A DNA stretch of 23,527 bases from a virus: the IMG/VR virus record IMGVR_UViG_3300025929_000050, positions 1 to 23,527 of that record; one strand, 5' to 3'. Each line of letters opens with the position of its first letter. The stretch's first letter is position 1. The notes under the pieces were generated by a model. That model did not search any database, was not told where the DNA came from, and was given only the letters and a program-made list of their open reading frames with translations. Below are positions 1-8,141 of this stretch, piece by piece. A program made the position numbers and the translations under genes.

Positions 1-547
1 CTTCGAGGTACGGATGCTCGTTCGCGAAGCGGTCAAGCCGTTCTTCGTGATTGCCCATCGTCAGATGCATTTCCGGGTCGTAGCCCGGCACATTCTTGAA
101 TGGCGCGGTGAGCAGGTCCATCGCGTCCTTCGCGACCTGCAAGTCCTTTTGCACCCGCTTGTTCTCGCCGCGGATGGTTCCCATGTCGTACTTGCTTAAC
201 GCCTGCATGTCCGCGAAATCGCCGATGCACACGATCACGTCCGGCTGTTTCTCGGCGATGTAGTTGCCGACCCACGTCAGATGCTCCAGCGGCACGCCGG
301 GCTTTGCCTGTACGTCGGGGATGACGATGTGCATCCTGCCGATGCGCTCGCGCATGACGATGCGTTTTTCGTCGCGATGGAACATCGGCCGAAGATTGCG
401 CTGCCGCCCGACGTTGGCCCGGTGATTGATGCCGCTGGCAGACAGGACCGTCCCCTTGGCCTTGCGCGCCAGGTGTCCCGAGCCGTGCTGCTCGATCAGG
501 TTTAAGGCTTCAATGCATTCTTCGTCGGTATTTTTCCTCGCGGGCAC
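1..547 (-). CDS. Calcineurin-like metallophosphoesterase, 3' end outside window
   Basis: This is a partial gene: 182 codons are visible and it runs off the left edge. The proposed GTG start lies directly after the TAG of the preceding gene and is in the same frame. Residues about 7-50 look like a helix-turn-helix or winged-helix segment rich in Lys and Arg. The phosphoesterase core follows, with metal-binding motifs PDVQ (78-80, Gln where the family often has His), GDFAD (109-113) and GNHEER (165-170). Known members hydrolyse phosphomonoesters or phosphodiesters with two metal ions, and phage members often carry an N-terminal DNA-binding-like region. The substrate here is unknown. The position after the lysis genes gives no further clue. 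The family call is firm; the exact start is less so. Confidence 0.85.
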   Translation of the reverse strand, partial: MPARKNTDEECIEALNLIEQHGSGHLARKAKGTVLSASGINHRANVGRQRNLRPMFHRDEKRIVMRERIGRMHIVIPDVQAKPGVPLEHLTWVGNYIAEKQPDVIVCIGDFADMQALSKYDMGTIRGENKRVQKDLQVAKDAMDLLTAPFKNVPGYDPEMHLTMGNHEERLDRFANEHPYLE

Positions 548-814
548 CTAGTTCATGGCCCCGCCCGCTCCGCGCAATGCCGCGCTGCGAATAAGCTGTT
601 CAACCTCTGCCGGGTCTGCGAGTTCCGGGTATTGCTGCCATACGAGCAACATAAGCCCTCTACTCATTGTGATTAGCTCTCCGCACGTCAGGGTTCCTAG
701 CGGAACCGTTCCATCTGACTTTCTGCTATAAACCCTGCGCTCAGCCATGCGCTCCTTCACGTCATCACAGGTCATAATCAGTTCCGCGACATCCTCGCGC
801 GATAGCAAGCTCAC
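548..814 (-). CDS. Hypothetical 88-aa protein after the lysis genes
   Basis: I do not recognise this protein. The start was chosen as the GTG whose bases overlap the TGA of the upstream 33-aa gene (GTGA, 4 nt), a junction type used at several other places in this window. No ATG occurs earlier in a sensible position; ATGs further upstream lie inside the endolysin gene. The product is mostly charged and helical in its first half (residues 5-28) with a hydrophobic stretch near 52-60 (GLMLLVWQQY). It ends in a Gly/Ala tail and a TAG codon that is in frame with the following phosphoesterase gene. It could be a lysis accessory or an unrelated small phage protein. Confidence 0.55.
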   Translation of the reverse strand: MSLLSREDVAELIMTCDDVKERMAERRVYSRKSDGTVPLGTLTCGELITMSRGLMLLVWQQYPELADPAEVEQLIRSAALRGAGGAMN

Positions 815-912
815 CACAACGACACGCCGAAATGCACCGCCAGCACCAGCAGGACGGCAACGATGCACGCCCCCGCGATACTGGCCGCAAGCGTCGCCTC
901 TTCCTCGCTCAT
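811..912 (-). CDS. 33-aa single-pass membrane protein of the lysis cassette
   Basis: The ATG overlaps the endolysin stop (ATGA) and the TGA overlaps the next GTG. The protein has a short acidic N terminus (MSEEEAT) followed by about 25 uninterrupted hydrophobic residues ending in HFGVSLW, that is one transmembrane helix and little else. Position directly after a lambda R-type endolysin suggests a lysis role such as a minimal holin, antiholin or spanin remnant. It lacks a proper lipobox and a periplasmic tail, so it is not a standard outer-membrane spanin. The longer open frame upstream is antisense-like noise inside the endolysin gene. The gene itself is likely from its placement; the role is inference. 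Confidence 0.5.
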   Translation of the reverse strand: MSEEEATLAASIAGACIVAVLLVLAVHFGVSLW

Positions 913-1394
913 GCGATAACGCCGCCGGCATCCGAGTAGGCGTCGGCGGCGAATTGAAAACTGCGCCTCGGCTGCATATAGGTAGAGGAAGGCAAGGACG
1001 CCCATACCACCCCGCACTTGTTGACCGCATCCATCAACCGTCCGGCCAGCACGTCGGCCAGGGCATTCTTTTCGCTGATAAGCTCGGTCGCCGCCGCGTC
1101 CTGTGAGAGGGGCGAGAAGTCGGGAAGTCTTAACTTGACCCGCAGACGGTCCCACGTCGAAAAAATGATCTGGTAAGCGCCCGCAGCGGTCGTGAAGCCG
1201 AGCGAGCCGTCCGTTTGCTTGAAGCTGGCGCGGACATTGGGATGCGCGCTGAAGTCGTCGAACAGCTTGCCGCCGAACAGGGTCCTGTAGCCGTCCGGTC
1301 CGTCCGTCCCTTCGCAGGAGCGGATCGTCATCAGGAAGGCGGGAAGATTGGCGCGGCCCGCAGTCATCTGATCGACGATGCGGTCGGCGTCCAT
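909..1394 (-). CDS. Endolysin, lambda R-type lytic transglycosylase
   Basis: The 161-aa product matches the lambda R endolysin plan along its whole length. It has a helix followed by the SCEGTDG motif, with Glu28 in the place of the catalytic Glu of lambda R. A GGKLFDDFSAHPNV segment follows (lambda: GGELFTDYSDHP), then a GAYQIIFSTWD segment and the DFSPLSQDAAA motif before an ICASLP-like CGVVWASLP stretch. This family cleaves the MurNAc-GlcNAc bond of peptidoglycan without water, forming anhydro sugars. No signal peptide or signal anchor is visible, so a holin should be needed to release it. The ATG overlaps the stop of the preceding membrane-protein gene (ATGA), which fits translational coupling in a lysis cassette. 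Confidence 0.92.
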   Translation of the reverse strand: MDADRIVDQMTAGRANLPAFLMTIRSCEGTDGPDGYRTLFGGKLFDDFSAHPNVRASFKQTDGSLGFTTAAGAYQIIFSTWDRLRVKLRLPDFSPLSQDAAATELISEKNALADVLAGRLMDAVNKCGVVWASLPSSTYMQPRRSFQFAADAYSDAGGVIA

Positions 1395-1630
1395 CAGCGC
1401 ATCGGCTTGTTGGGCAATACCAATGTCTCGACGACGGACAGCCTTACGTCGAACTGGCGTAGCTCGCTCTGCATGTAACTGTGGATCGCATCCAGCTTGG
1501 CGTTGACGTTGCGATCCGTCTCGCGCAGCGCGGACTCAGCCACGTCCTGCTTGGTCATAATCCGCCGGGCGAGATACCAGATGAGCCCTGCCAGCCCCGA
1601 TACCACCCCCGGAAGTACCCAATCTGGCAT
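1394..1630 (-). CDS. Membrane protein with coiled coil, candidate holin or inner-membrane spanin
   Basis: The 78-aa protein has one N-terminal transmembrane helix (about residues 4-22, WVLPGVVSGLAGLIWYLARR) followed by a charged region of heptad-like helix (about 24-70). It is the gene just before the endolysin, the usual place of a holin. The topology (short N terminus, one helix, long coiled coil) also fits an inner-membrane spanin of the Rz type. A holin normally has little more than membrane segments, so both readings remain open. The spacer upstream holds a terminator-like hairpin, and the upstream AAAGG is a modest ribosome binding site. Gene confidence is high; the exact lysis role is uncertain. 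Confidence 0.7.
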   Translation of the reverse strand: MPDWVLPGVVSGLAGLIWYLARRIMTKQDVAESALRETDRNVNAKLDAIHSYMQSELRQFDVRLSVVETLVLPNKPMR

Positions 1631-1654
1631 CGTGGCGCCTTTGCGATTAGAATG

Positions 1655-1676
1655 AAAAAACGCCCTCGGAGGAGCG
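1655..1676 (-). terminator. Putative intrinsic terminator between virion and lysis genes
   Basis: On the minus strand a GC-rich hairpin (CGCTC pairing with GGGCG around a 6-nt loop, one G-U pair) is followed at once by six T residues. It lies in the 173-nt gap between the last virion gene and the lysis cassette. The stem is short, so partial termination is more likely than full stop. The same bases on the plus strand supply the ribosome binding site of the small rightward gene. Confidence 0.5.
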
Positions 1677-1680
1677 CTCT

Positions 1681-1827
1681 ATGGAACCATGGAAATACGC
1701 CTTAGCCGGTTTCGTGTCGACCGTCTTCTGGGCGCTCGTAATGCGCCTGACGCGGCGTTACTGCCCGCGCTTGCTGATGCCTGTCGGCGTCGCTTTCCGG
1801 CGGTTACTGCGCCGACGAATAACCTAG
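1681..1827 (+). CDS. Small 48-aa membrane protein on the opposite strand
   Basis: This is the only complete rightward gene I propose. ATG at 1681 is preceded by a strong ribosome binding site, GGAGGAG at 1668-1674, with 6 nt spacing. The product starts MEPWKYALAG, has one likely transmembrane helix (about residues 6-21, rich in Ala, Val, Phe and Trp), and then a strongly basic tail (RLTRR, RRLLRRR). The reading frame fills a gap with no minus-strand gene and overlaps the 3' end of the adjacent virion gene by 24 nt. Size and topology fit a small holin-like or antiholin-like protein beside the lysis genes, but that role is a guess. No promoter for it is clear. Confidence 0.45.
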   Translation: MEPWKYALAGFVSTVFWALVMRLTRRYCPRLLMPVGVAFRRLLRRRIT

Positions 1828-3486
1828 CAGTCCACCGCCCTGCGTGAGCAGGCGACGTGTAAGAAGTGACGCCGGCTTGCCGGCCATGCCGCGTGCTGCG
1901 CCATAGGCCAGCAGCCCTCCCGCGGCGATGTCCATTGGATTTAATCCGAGTTCGTTTGCCCCGTACAAGCCGCCGCCGATGGAGCCGATTGTCGTCAGCG
2001 GGTTGGTAAGCATCTTCTGATAGAACAGCCGTTGCGCCGTGCCGCTGTTCGGGATCGAATCGCCTAATACCGGCTTGGCAAACTGTGCGAGTTCGGCTAG
2101 ATCATTCCCGCCGCCGAAGCGCGCTTTTCTCTGCGCAGAATTGACCGCTTGCAGAAGTTGTGCAGGCGAGAGAGAGCCGGGGGTGGCCTTGGCTGCATTC
2201 GCGACCTGATTGACGTTGAAGTATTGCCGATTAGCCTGTGCCCACGCTTGGGCGTCTTCCGGCGTAATTGATCGGTCCATGCCGCGGGTTACCGCGCCCC
2301 GAAGGTCGCCCAGGACATTCCCGAGCGTGCCGCCGGAACTTGCCGCGAGATCGCCCAGGTCGGAGCGAAACGCGCGGTAGTTGGTGCCGGGAATCGTGCC
2401 GGTATTCGGATCGACCTTGCTCAACAGTTCGTCGATCTGCTTGCCGACGATCTGCGCATCGCTGGTACTCAGGTTCTTGCTCGCGCGCTGTGAGACTGCG
2501 GCGATGTCCTGCGCCAGCTGCGGATCAAGGTTGAGAGAGTTGCGCGCCGCCAGTTGTCCGATCGTGCTGCCGATGCTCTGCTGCGCCTGCCCCAGCAGTT
2601 CCGGCGTAATCTGCGTCGTGTTGGCGCCGAATGTGTTGCCGACAGCGCGGTTGAACCCTTGGAAACTCGCGTCCTTGGCTTTGCTGATTACACCTGAACT
2701 GATCGGCAGATTGGCCGCAACGGAGTCGATGATCTTGAGCGGCACATTATCCGTCGTCTGCGCCACGCGCAGCGGGATACCGAACTTGTTGCCGGCGCTC
2801 AACGGGTAGCTGGCGAAGTCTTCGGCGCCATTCGACGCCACAGGCGCCATTGACGAGGGCCCCAGAAGGCGTCCGGCGAGTTGCCCTACTTTCGCGCCGC
2901 CATAAGTGAACGCGGCATTTTCCGCGCGCTGCCCCGGAGTGCCGTAGCCCGCTGCGGCGATCGCGGCCATTGCCATCGGGTTGGCGGTCGCCATGTACGG
3001 AGCGATCCCCCCCAGCGCCGTCGCCAGTGGATGCGCGGCTTCTAGTGGCGCCGTGGCCGCGTTGTCAGCCGCGACTTGTGCATCCTGCGCGACACTCGTC
3101 GTGGGATGCGTAATGCCGCGGACGAAATTCGAGGTTGACTTGCCGGCACTGACCAATGCCGCCTCAAGCGACGCCGGAAGCGGAATGTGCGTATCAAGCC
3201 GCGCCCCGGTGTATGGGATGCCGAATTGCAGCGTGCCACCCAAGGCCGCATCGGGATTCGCTGATGCTGGCGCAGCATCGAACTGATCGAACGGATTGGG
3301 CTTGCCTTCGCCGCCATAGGTCGCGGGATCGCCATTGGCTTCCGCCGTGCGCAGTGAGTCCCGCGCTGCATTAAGTTGCGCCATTTGTGCAGCGCTGTAC
3401 TTGGTGCCGGGACCGAACTGTCCTGCGGCGAGCGGCGTCCCGACAGTTGAGGCCGGCGCGTCGAATTGATCGAAGACGTTATCCAT
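1804..3486 (-). CDS. Putative internal virion or ejection protein with FDQFDA motifs
   Basis: The 560-aa protein is rich in Ala, Gly, Gln and Asn and has no enzyme motif that I recognise. It carries the short motif FDQFDA twice, at residues 5-10 and 66-71, with a low-complexity linker between. A long Ala-rich region with hydrophobic patches (about 140-205) could be membrane-active. The rest is predicted helical, with a Gly-rich hydrophobic C-terminal part (about 500-545). Proteins starting with FDQFD motifs are common among virion proteins of short-tailed phages, as I recall, and are thought to be carried in the capsid. ATG overlaps the upstream stop (TAATG). The virion role is inferred from composition and position, and ejection is a further inference. 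Confidence 0.65.
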   Translation of the reverse strand: MDNVFDQFDAPASTVGTPLAAGQFGPGTKYSAAQMAQLNAARDSLRTAEANGDPATYGGEGKPNPFDQFDAAPASANPDAALGGTLQFGIPYTGARLDTHIPLPASLEAALVSAGKSTSNFVRGITHPTTSVAQDAQVAADNAATAPLEAAHPLATALGGIAPYMATANPMAMAAIAAAGYGTPGQRAENAAFTYGGAKVGQLAGRLLGPSSMAPVASNGAEDFASYPLSAGNKFGIPLRVAQTTDNVPLKIIDSVAANLPISSGVISKAKDASFQGFNRAVGNTFGANTTQITPELLGQAQQSIGSTIGQLAARNSLNLDPQLAQDIAAVSQRASKNLSTSDAQIVGKQIDELLSKVDPNTGTIPGTNYRAFRSDLGDLAASSGGTLGNVLGDLRGAVTRGMDRSITPEDAQAWAQANRQYFNVNQVANAAKATPGSLSPAQLLQAVNSAQRKARFGGGNDLAELAQFAKPVLGDSIPNSGTAQRLFYQKMLTNPLTTIGSIGGGLYGANELGLNPMDIAAGGLLAYGAARGMAGKPASLLTRRLLTQGGGLLGYSSAQ

Positions 3487-5159
3487 TATTGGCCGAGGAA
3501 GCGCGCTGACGCGCCCGCACCGTATTTAGCGTCGAACTGTCCGCGCAATTGCGGATTGGCTTTGAGCAGTTGCACGGCTTGCGGCGGAACGGCAGGCGCG
3601 GCTGGCGTCGAAGGAGCCGGGGCCGCTTGCGGCGATCCAGGCGGGAGCCCCTTCGCAATGTTCTCGATGGCGCGCAGGTTTACATACGACGAAACCGGGT
3701 GCGACACGTCCCACTGCTCGGAGAAGCCGTTGAGCGAACCATGATTGGCCGGATCAGCGATCCACTTCCTGGCAGCGAGCCCTTTATCGACGATCCATTG
3801 GTGCATCCCTGCCTGCCCGTCAATGATCGTTTCCGGGGCGCCCGGAACTTGCGCGGCATTCGCCATCGCCGACTTGATCATGCCGATTACCTGCTGGCCT
3901 TCGCGCGAGCCGAATACCTTGCTCTGCTCCGCAGTAAGGCCGACGCCGATCTTTTCCATGGCTGCGATCGCCGGCAATGCGGTCGCCGAGTTCGGGATGA
4001 GCTTGTCCGCGACATAGCGGCCGGGCGCTCCAAACGACTGCGCCACGCCAGCGAGCGACGCCAGTGTAGGCACCATGGGACCCGGCGTAAAATACTTGAG
4101 CGTGCCCCTCAACTCGTCGAGTTGCCCCAGCGCCTTTGAAGACTGCGTCGTCGCTGTGCGATAAGTCGCGCCTTCTTCGCCCAGTGCCTCGGAATTCTTG
4201 TCCTGCTCGGGAGAGAGTTTCGTCTGCACAGGAGCGCCGAGCCGCGGCAATCCGGCCGGACTCGCGGAGGGACTCCCGGGCTGCGGGCCGAATATATTAT
4301 TAAGCGGTGCGAACGCTCCGCTTGCCCCGCCGAGCGAACTCAACCCGGTCCCGACGATACCTTCGCCACCACCCGGCAGTACCCCTTTCAATGGCTCCGT
4401 GGCGAGGTTTGCAAGATTCTTTGCGACAGTCGGGAAGGTCAGTGCGTTGGCTGCGTTTCCCACTTGCTGATAGTTCCAATTGCCATCGGCACCTTTGACC
4501 GGAAGCGAGCCGTCAACGCTCTTCGGCGTCATGTTGATTGCGCCGGTTCCGGGATCGTAGATTCCCCCGCCAGCATTCACGCGCACCGGCTGCGGAAACA
4601 TGAAGTTGAGATCGGGCGCGAGATCGATCCCGGCCACCTTCGCCTGTACGCCGATCTTCGCGAGGCGCTGGCGCATGCTCGGATCGGCTTGGTACGCGGG
4701 CATGTTCACCGTAGGGCCCGCAGTGGGGCCCGGCTGTGAAGAAGGGCCGAACATAGCGTCCGTGCCGCCGCCCATGCCGTTGCCACCAACAGCCCCCGCG
4801 GGCAGCGTGGTATTGACCCCGACCGGCTGCTGCGCATCGTTTAGGGCGCCCCCGATCTGACCCATGATCTGCTGCTTTTGCAACAAGCCGAGGAGTGGAA
4901 TCACCGACTGCATGTTCTGCGCACGCAATGCCTGCTGATCCTTTAAATACGTCTGATAGCCCTGCAACGCATTGATGCCGGACTGCCCGATGGTGCCGTA
5001 TTCGGAGCCCTTCCTTGCCCCCATGAGCCCGAGGAAGAACTGTAGCTGCGCCTGCTTTTGCGCCTGCGCCTGGAGCTCGGGGCTGGGCTGGAATTGCGCG
5101 AGCAGGCCTTGCGCGGTCGCCAGAACGTTGTTCGGATCGAGGGCGAGGTTATCGGCCAT
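3486..5159 (-). CDS. Putative internal virion protein, Gln/Ala-rich
   Basis: The 557-aa protein begins with a helical Gln-rich region (about residues 10-105, including QAQAQKQAQ) that may form a coiled coil. A Gly/Pro-rich flexible stretch follows (about 105-165). A middle domain has no fold that I recognise. Near residue 505 there is a Pro/Ala linker, and the C terminus holds a compact segment, [21 protein letters not shown] recall similar C-terminal FDAKYG segments in other phage structural proteins. No catalytic motif is seen. It is flanked by other low-complexity virion proteins and the ATG follows the previous stop by 2 nt. I infer an internal or ejected virion component, with no specific function. 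Confidence 0.62.
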   Translation of the reverse strand: MADNLALDPNNVLATAQGLLAQFQPSPELQAQAQKQAQLQFFLGLMGARKGSEYGTIGQSGINALQGYQTYLKDQQALRAQNMQSVIPLLGLLQKQQIMGQIGGALNDAQQPVGVNTTLPAGAVGGNGMGGGTDAMFGPSSQPGPTAGPTVNMPAYQADPSMRQRLAKIGVQAKVAGIDLAPDLNFMFPQPVRVNAGGGIYDPGTGAINMTPKSVDGSLPVKGADGNWNYQQVGNAANALTFPTVAKNLANLATEPLKGVLPGGGEGIVGTGLSSLGGASGAFAPLNNIFGPQPGSPSASPAGLPRLGAPVQTKLSPEQDKNSEALGEEGATYRTATTQSSKALGQLDELRGTLKYFTPGPMVPTLASLAGVAQSFGAPGRYVADKLIPNSATALPAIAAMEKIGVGLTAEQSKVFGSREGQQVIGMIKSAMANAAQVPGAPETIIDGQAGMHQWIVDKGLAARKWIADPANHGSLNGFSEQWDVSHPVSSYVNLRAIENIAKGLPPGSPQAAPAPSTPAAPAVPPQAVQLLKANPQLRGQFDAKYGAGASARFLGQ

Positions 5160-5161
5160 GG

Positions 5162-6226
5162 TCAGTTGGTAAAGTCAAAGTTGGTGCCGTAGTTCTGCCC
5201 GTACATGTCCGGTCCCCCGTAACTGTTGCGGTTGGCGAGGTTCATGTAGTAGGTCGTATTGGGATCAAGGGCCGTAGTACCGGCGTTGGACTGACCGCCG
5301 ATGTTGAAGCGGAAATTGGGGGAAGCGCTCAAGATGGATTGCAGGACGTTGTTCCCCTGCGCGCCCGGGCCCGTGCCGAAGACGCCCGGCTGGGTGGCGA
5401 GAGATGCGAGCCGGAACGCCTCTTGCTGCCCCTGCCCCTGCGAAAACTGCATGCCCGCGGTGTCGCCCATGGTGGAGGGCGTGGTAAAGCGCAATGAGAT
5501 GGGACCATTGCCAAGGTTGGTCGGCAGGCGGAAGTTGCCGATCTGCGACCACGGCACGTCGATGACCTGACCGTTGAAGCCGGGATCGGCGACCGCCTGA
5601 CCGGGGCTATGTCGGCTCGCCGCCTGCGCCTGCTGAAAGGCTGCCTGCGCCGCCAATGCGCCGTTGACGTTCTGCCCTGTCGCATTCCCCCATGCGTTGG
5701 TCGCCGCAGCGGACGCGGCGAGCGGGCTACCCGGCGGGGCGCTCATGGGCTGCATGGCCGACTTCTGCATCGAAGCGCCTGCCGGTGCCACGCTCGGCAG
5801 ACCGGGCGTGAACGGCGATTGCCCCGGATTCAACGGGGGCAGGCTCATGCCGGGCGTGATCGGCGGCTGCTGACTGCCGGGTTGCCCCTGTATCCATTGC
5901 GAGCCCGGCGGCGCGGCTGCAGGAATCGGCGGCAGCCCGCCGGACATGCCGGGATTCGATCCCGGTCCCTGATTGCTGCCGCCATTGTTGCCCCACGGCG
6001 GTTGAAACTGCATCGGCTGCGGGGTGGGACTGCCGAACACGGACGGCCACTGCGAGGGAAAGAGGCCGAAGGCGTTATTGTTGACGCCGTTCCAGCGCCC
6101 ATACTGGCTGCCGTTGCTGGGCGCAGGCGGATTGGTCGAAGCCTGGAGTTGCGCCGGCAGGTTGGCATACGGGAACGGCACCGTGTAATTGGGGAAACTG
6201 CCGAGGGGAGCGGTGGGATTAGCCAT
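5162..6226 (-). CDS. Pro/Gln/Gly-rich virion protein
   Basis: The 354-aa product divides in two. Residues about 1-190 are Pro, Gln, Asn and Gly rich and probably disordered. Residues about 210-354 look folded, with alternating hydrophobic residues (for example [15 protein letters not shown]) and a Tyr/Asn-rich end ([16 protein letters not shown]). I recognise no family. The ATG lies 8 nt inside the end of the upstream gene, which suggests coupled translation, and a GGAGGC-like sequence upstream can act as ribosome binding site. Its neighbours are all low-complexity structural-type proteins, so a virion role is the simplest reading. Confidence 0.6.
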   Translation of the reverse strand: MANPTAPLGSFPNYTVPFPYANLPAQLQASTNPPAPSNGSQYGRWNGVNNNAFGLFPSQWPSVFGSPTPQPMQFQPPWGNNGGSNQGPGSNPGMSGGLPPIPAAAPPGSQWIQGQPGSQQPPITPGMSLPPLNPGQSPFTPGLPSVAPAGASMQKSAMQPMSAPPGSPLAASAAATNAWGNATGQNVNGALAAQAAFQQAQAASRHSPGQAVADPGFNGQVIDVPWSQIGNFRLPTNLGNGPISLRFTTPSTMGDTAGMQFSQGQGQQEAFRLASLATQPGVFGTGPGAQGNNVLQSILSASPNFRFNIGGQSNAGTTALDPNTTYYMNLANRNSYGGPDMYGQNYGTNFDFTN

Positions 6227-7208
6227 TCGTGCCTCCGTAATACCTTTTCAAGAGCCCCGCGAGGCTGCCGTATTGCGAGGGCGGCATGTTGAGCAAGCCG
6301 CCAGCCCCTCCAGCCCCTCCCCCTCCGCTGCCTCCCGCGGAGCCGCCGAGCCCGGGAATCTTGCTGAGGATGCCCGGAATCTTGCTCAAGCCGCTCAAGA
6401 TTTGCGACGGCGAAATGCCCGACAGAAGACCGGGCGACAGATCGGCGATCTGGCTCGCGGTCAAGGTGCCGTCCGTGCCCGAACCAAGGCCTCCGTTGGC
6501 CGTGGTCCCGAGGCCCCTATCGTTCATGCCGAAGCCGGTCCCGTCCTGCAAGGCGCTGATGTCGGAGGCGGAAAGCGTCCCGTCCGAGCCCGCGCCACCG
6601 GCCACCCCGAGGCCACGATCGGCCATGCCGAAGGCGCTGCCATCCAAGCCGTCCGCACCTACCCCGGCAATGCCATCCGAGGTGCCGTCAACGATCGGGG
6701 CTGCCGCCTGTTCCGCGAGGAGACCCCCGGCACTGCCGCCCAAGGCGCCCCCCGACATCGCGGAGGCCAGGAACGGCGCGCCGAAGCCGAACGATGCGAC
6801 GAGCAATGGGCCGAGGATGTCGTCGAGGTTGCTGTCCTTGGGAAACGTGAAGTTGGAGGTGGGCGTCGTCTTCCCGTAGACCGGGTCCGTCGTCACCCCG
6901 CTCGGATTGTTGACGGTGCCCTGAATGCCGTGGCCGGTCGCTTCGCCGTACAGGGGCGAATAGTCATTCGGGTTGAGGTCGACGTTCTGCGCGCCGCCAC
7001 CGGGGAGCTTGGAAGCGTCATACTGGATCGTCCACGTCGGCACGCTCCCGTCGGAGCCCCCCTGCGTGCCCTGCTGGAAGTAGGCGGTGGGATCGTACTG
7101 GCGCAACGCGGTGAGGAATTGCTGCGCGGTCTGCGACTGCGCCGGGTCTTCCTGAAGCGTGTTGCCGAAGTAGTAGCCGTAATACGGGATCGCGGGATTG
7201 GTCGCCAT
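6219..7208 (-). CDS. Gly-rich virion protein with internal tandem repeat
   Basis: I place the start at the ATG 2 nt beyond the upstream stop, giving 329 aa beginning MATNPAIPYYGYY; an 11-codon extension upstream is Arg-rich and overlaps the previous gene. Residues 1-125 look folded (Tyr/Gln-rich). Residues 130-170 are hydrophobic and Gly/Ala-rich, possibly membrane-active. Residues 189-256 hold two imperfect repeats built on FGM(A/N)DRGLG and DGTL(S/T)AS. A doublet of LSKIPG occurs at 274-287 and a Gly run at 289-303. I know no homologous family. Composition and neighbours suggest an internal or ejected protein. Confidence 0.6.
   Translation of the reverse strand: MATNPAIPYYGYYFGNTLQEDPAQSQTAQQFLTALRQYDPTAYFQQGTQGGSDGSVPTWTIQYDASKLPGGGAQNVDLNPNDYSPLYGEATGHGIQGTVNNPSGVTTDPVYGKTTPTSNFTFPKDSNLDDILGPLLVASFGFGAPFLASAMSGGALGGSAGGLLAEQAAAPIVDGTSDGIAGVGADGLDGSAFGMADRGLGVAGGAGSDGTLSASDISALQDGTGFGMNDRGLGTTANGGLGSGTDGTLTASQIADLSPGLLSGISPSQILSGLSKIPGILSKIPGLGGSAGGSGGGGAGGAGGLLNMPPSQYGSLAGLLKRYYGGTNG
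6441..6644 (-). repeat. Two-copy coding tandem repeat in the Gly-rich virion gene
   Basis: Codons 189-220 and 222-256 of the Gly-rich gene encode two related units. Each begins DG(S/T)xFGM, continues with (A/N)DRGLG, a Gly/Ala spacer, then (S/T)DGTL(S/T)AS(D/Q)I and a short Leu-containing end. The second unit is 3 residues longer in the spacer. This is seen directly in the translation. Confidence 0.75.
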
Positions 7209-7209
7209 G

Positions 7210-8133
7210 TCAGGCCGTCGGCGTCGTCGGGAAGAAACCATTGAGGGCCGTCGCGCCGGCTCCGATCAGTCCCGTCAGGGCGAGCGCCGGATTCTGTCCC
7301 GGCAACTGCTGAATCTGCTGGCGGTTCGCGTTGGAATAATTGGTCAGCGCGTTGCCCATCAGGTCGTAGCCGAGGTACGGCGCCTGCTGCTGCTGGGTGT
7401 AGTAGTTCTGCATCGCTCCAAGGACGTTCTGCGTGTTGCCCTGCTGCGCGGTCCCCAAACTGTTAAGCCCGTTGATCGCATTCCAGTCCGCGTACTGCGA
7501 TTGCAGGCCCAGGTTCGCCGCCTGGAGCTGGTTGCCGTAGGTGTTCTGGAGGGCTCCGGTCGAGCGGTTAAGCTGATCTTCCGCGAGTTGCGCGTTGTTG
7601 TAGTAGTTCTGGTTGAGCAGGTTCGAGTCGGTCGTGCCCAGAGCATTGGCGAACGCCTTGTTGTTCTGCGCCATCGTGTCCTGATAAGCGGAGCCGCCGT
7701 AGGCCCCGGCCTGATTGAAGGCACCCGCCGTCTGTGCCGCGGTGCCTTTCTGATACGCGTCGGCCATGTTGCTGTTGGTGCTGTTGATGACCTGCTGTGT
7801 ATAGGGATCGGTTCCGAGATAGGGATTGAGCGTCGTCGCGTAGGGATTGTTGAGCGCGCCAGAGGCTTGCCCGATGATGGCGGCGTTCGCCATGTTCCCC
7901 GCCGGGCTTCCGCCGGTCGCAAGGTTGTAGCCCATGTCGTTGGCCGTCTGCTGCATCTGATTCTGCGGCGCGACGGTGGGACCGCCGTAGGGCGTGATCG
8001 GATTCGCCCCCAGCGTCTGATTCAGCCCCGACAAATATTGCTGCCAGTACGGGGTAGCAAAGTCGCCCGCCGACGAGGTTGTCGTCGTCGTGGGGCCCTG
8101 CCCGTTGAACAAGTCGCCGAAGAATCCGCTCAT
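7210..8133 (-). CDS. Asn/Gln/Ala-rich virion protein, putative ejection protein
   Basis: The 307-aa product is unusually rich in Asn, Gln, Ala, Gly and Tyr and almost lacks Lys. It starts MSGFFGDLFNG, an amphipathic segment, followed by a Thr run (TTTTT). Most of residues 55-250 read as long helices with regular small and Asn/Gln residues, which could pack into bundles. The C terminus is hydrophobic (LTGLIGAGATALNGFF), perhaps a membrane-touching helix. Such composition is typical of DNA-ejection and internal proteins of short-tailed phages, but I cannot assign a named family. It follows the LamG-type gene after an 8-nt gap. Confidence 0.62.
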   Translation of the reverse strand: MSGFFGDLFNGQGPTTTTTSSAGDFATPYWQQYLSGLNQTLGANPITPYGGPTVAPQNQMQQTANDMGYNLATGGSPAGNMANAAIIGQASGALNNPYATTLNPYLGTDPYTQQVINSTNSNMADAYQKGTAAQTAGAFNQAGAYGGSAYQDTMAQNNKAFANALGTTDSNLLNQNYYNNAQLAEDQLNRSTGALQNTYGNQLQAANLGLQSQYADWNAINGLNSLGTAQQGNTQNVLGAMQNYYTQQQQAPYLGYDLMGNALTNYSNANRQQIQQLPGQNPALALTGLIGAGATALNGFFPTTPTA

Positions 8134-8141
8134 AGTTGTGC

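Noticed and set aside
811-1155. A 114-aa minus-strand frame upstream of the 33-aa membrane protein.
   Set aside because: Its first two thirds lie inside the endolysin gene in another frame and look like shadow sequence; only the last 33 codons after the ATGA overlap look real.
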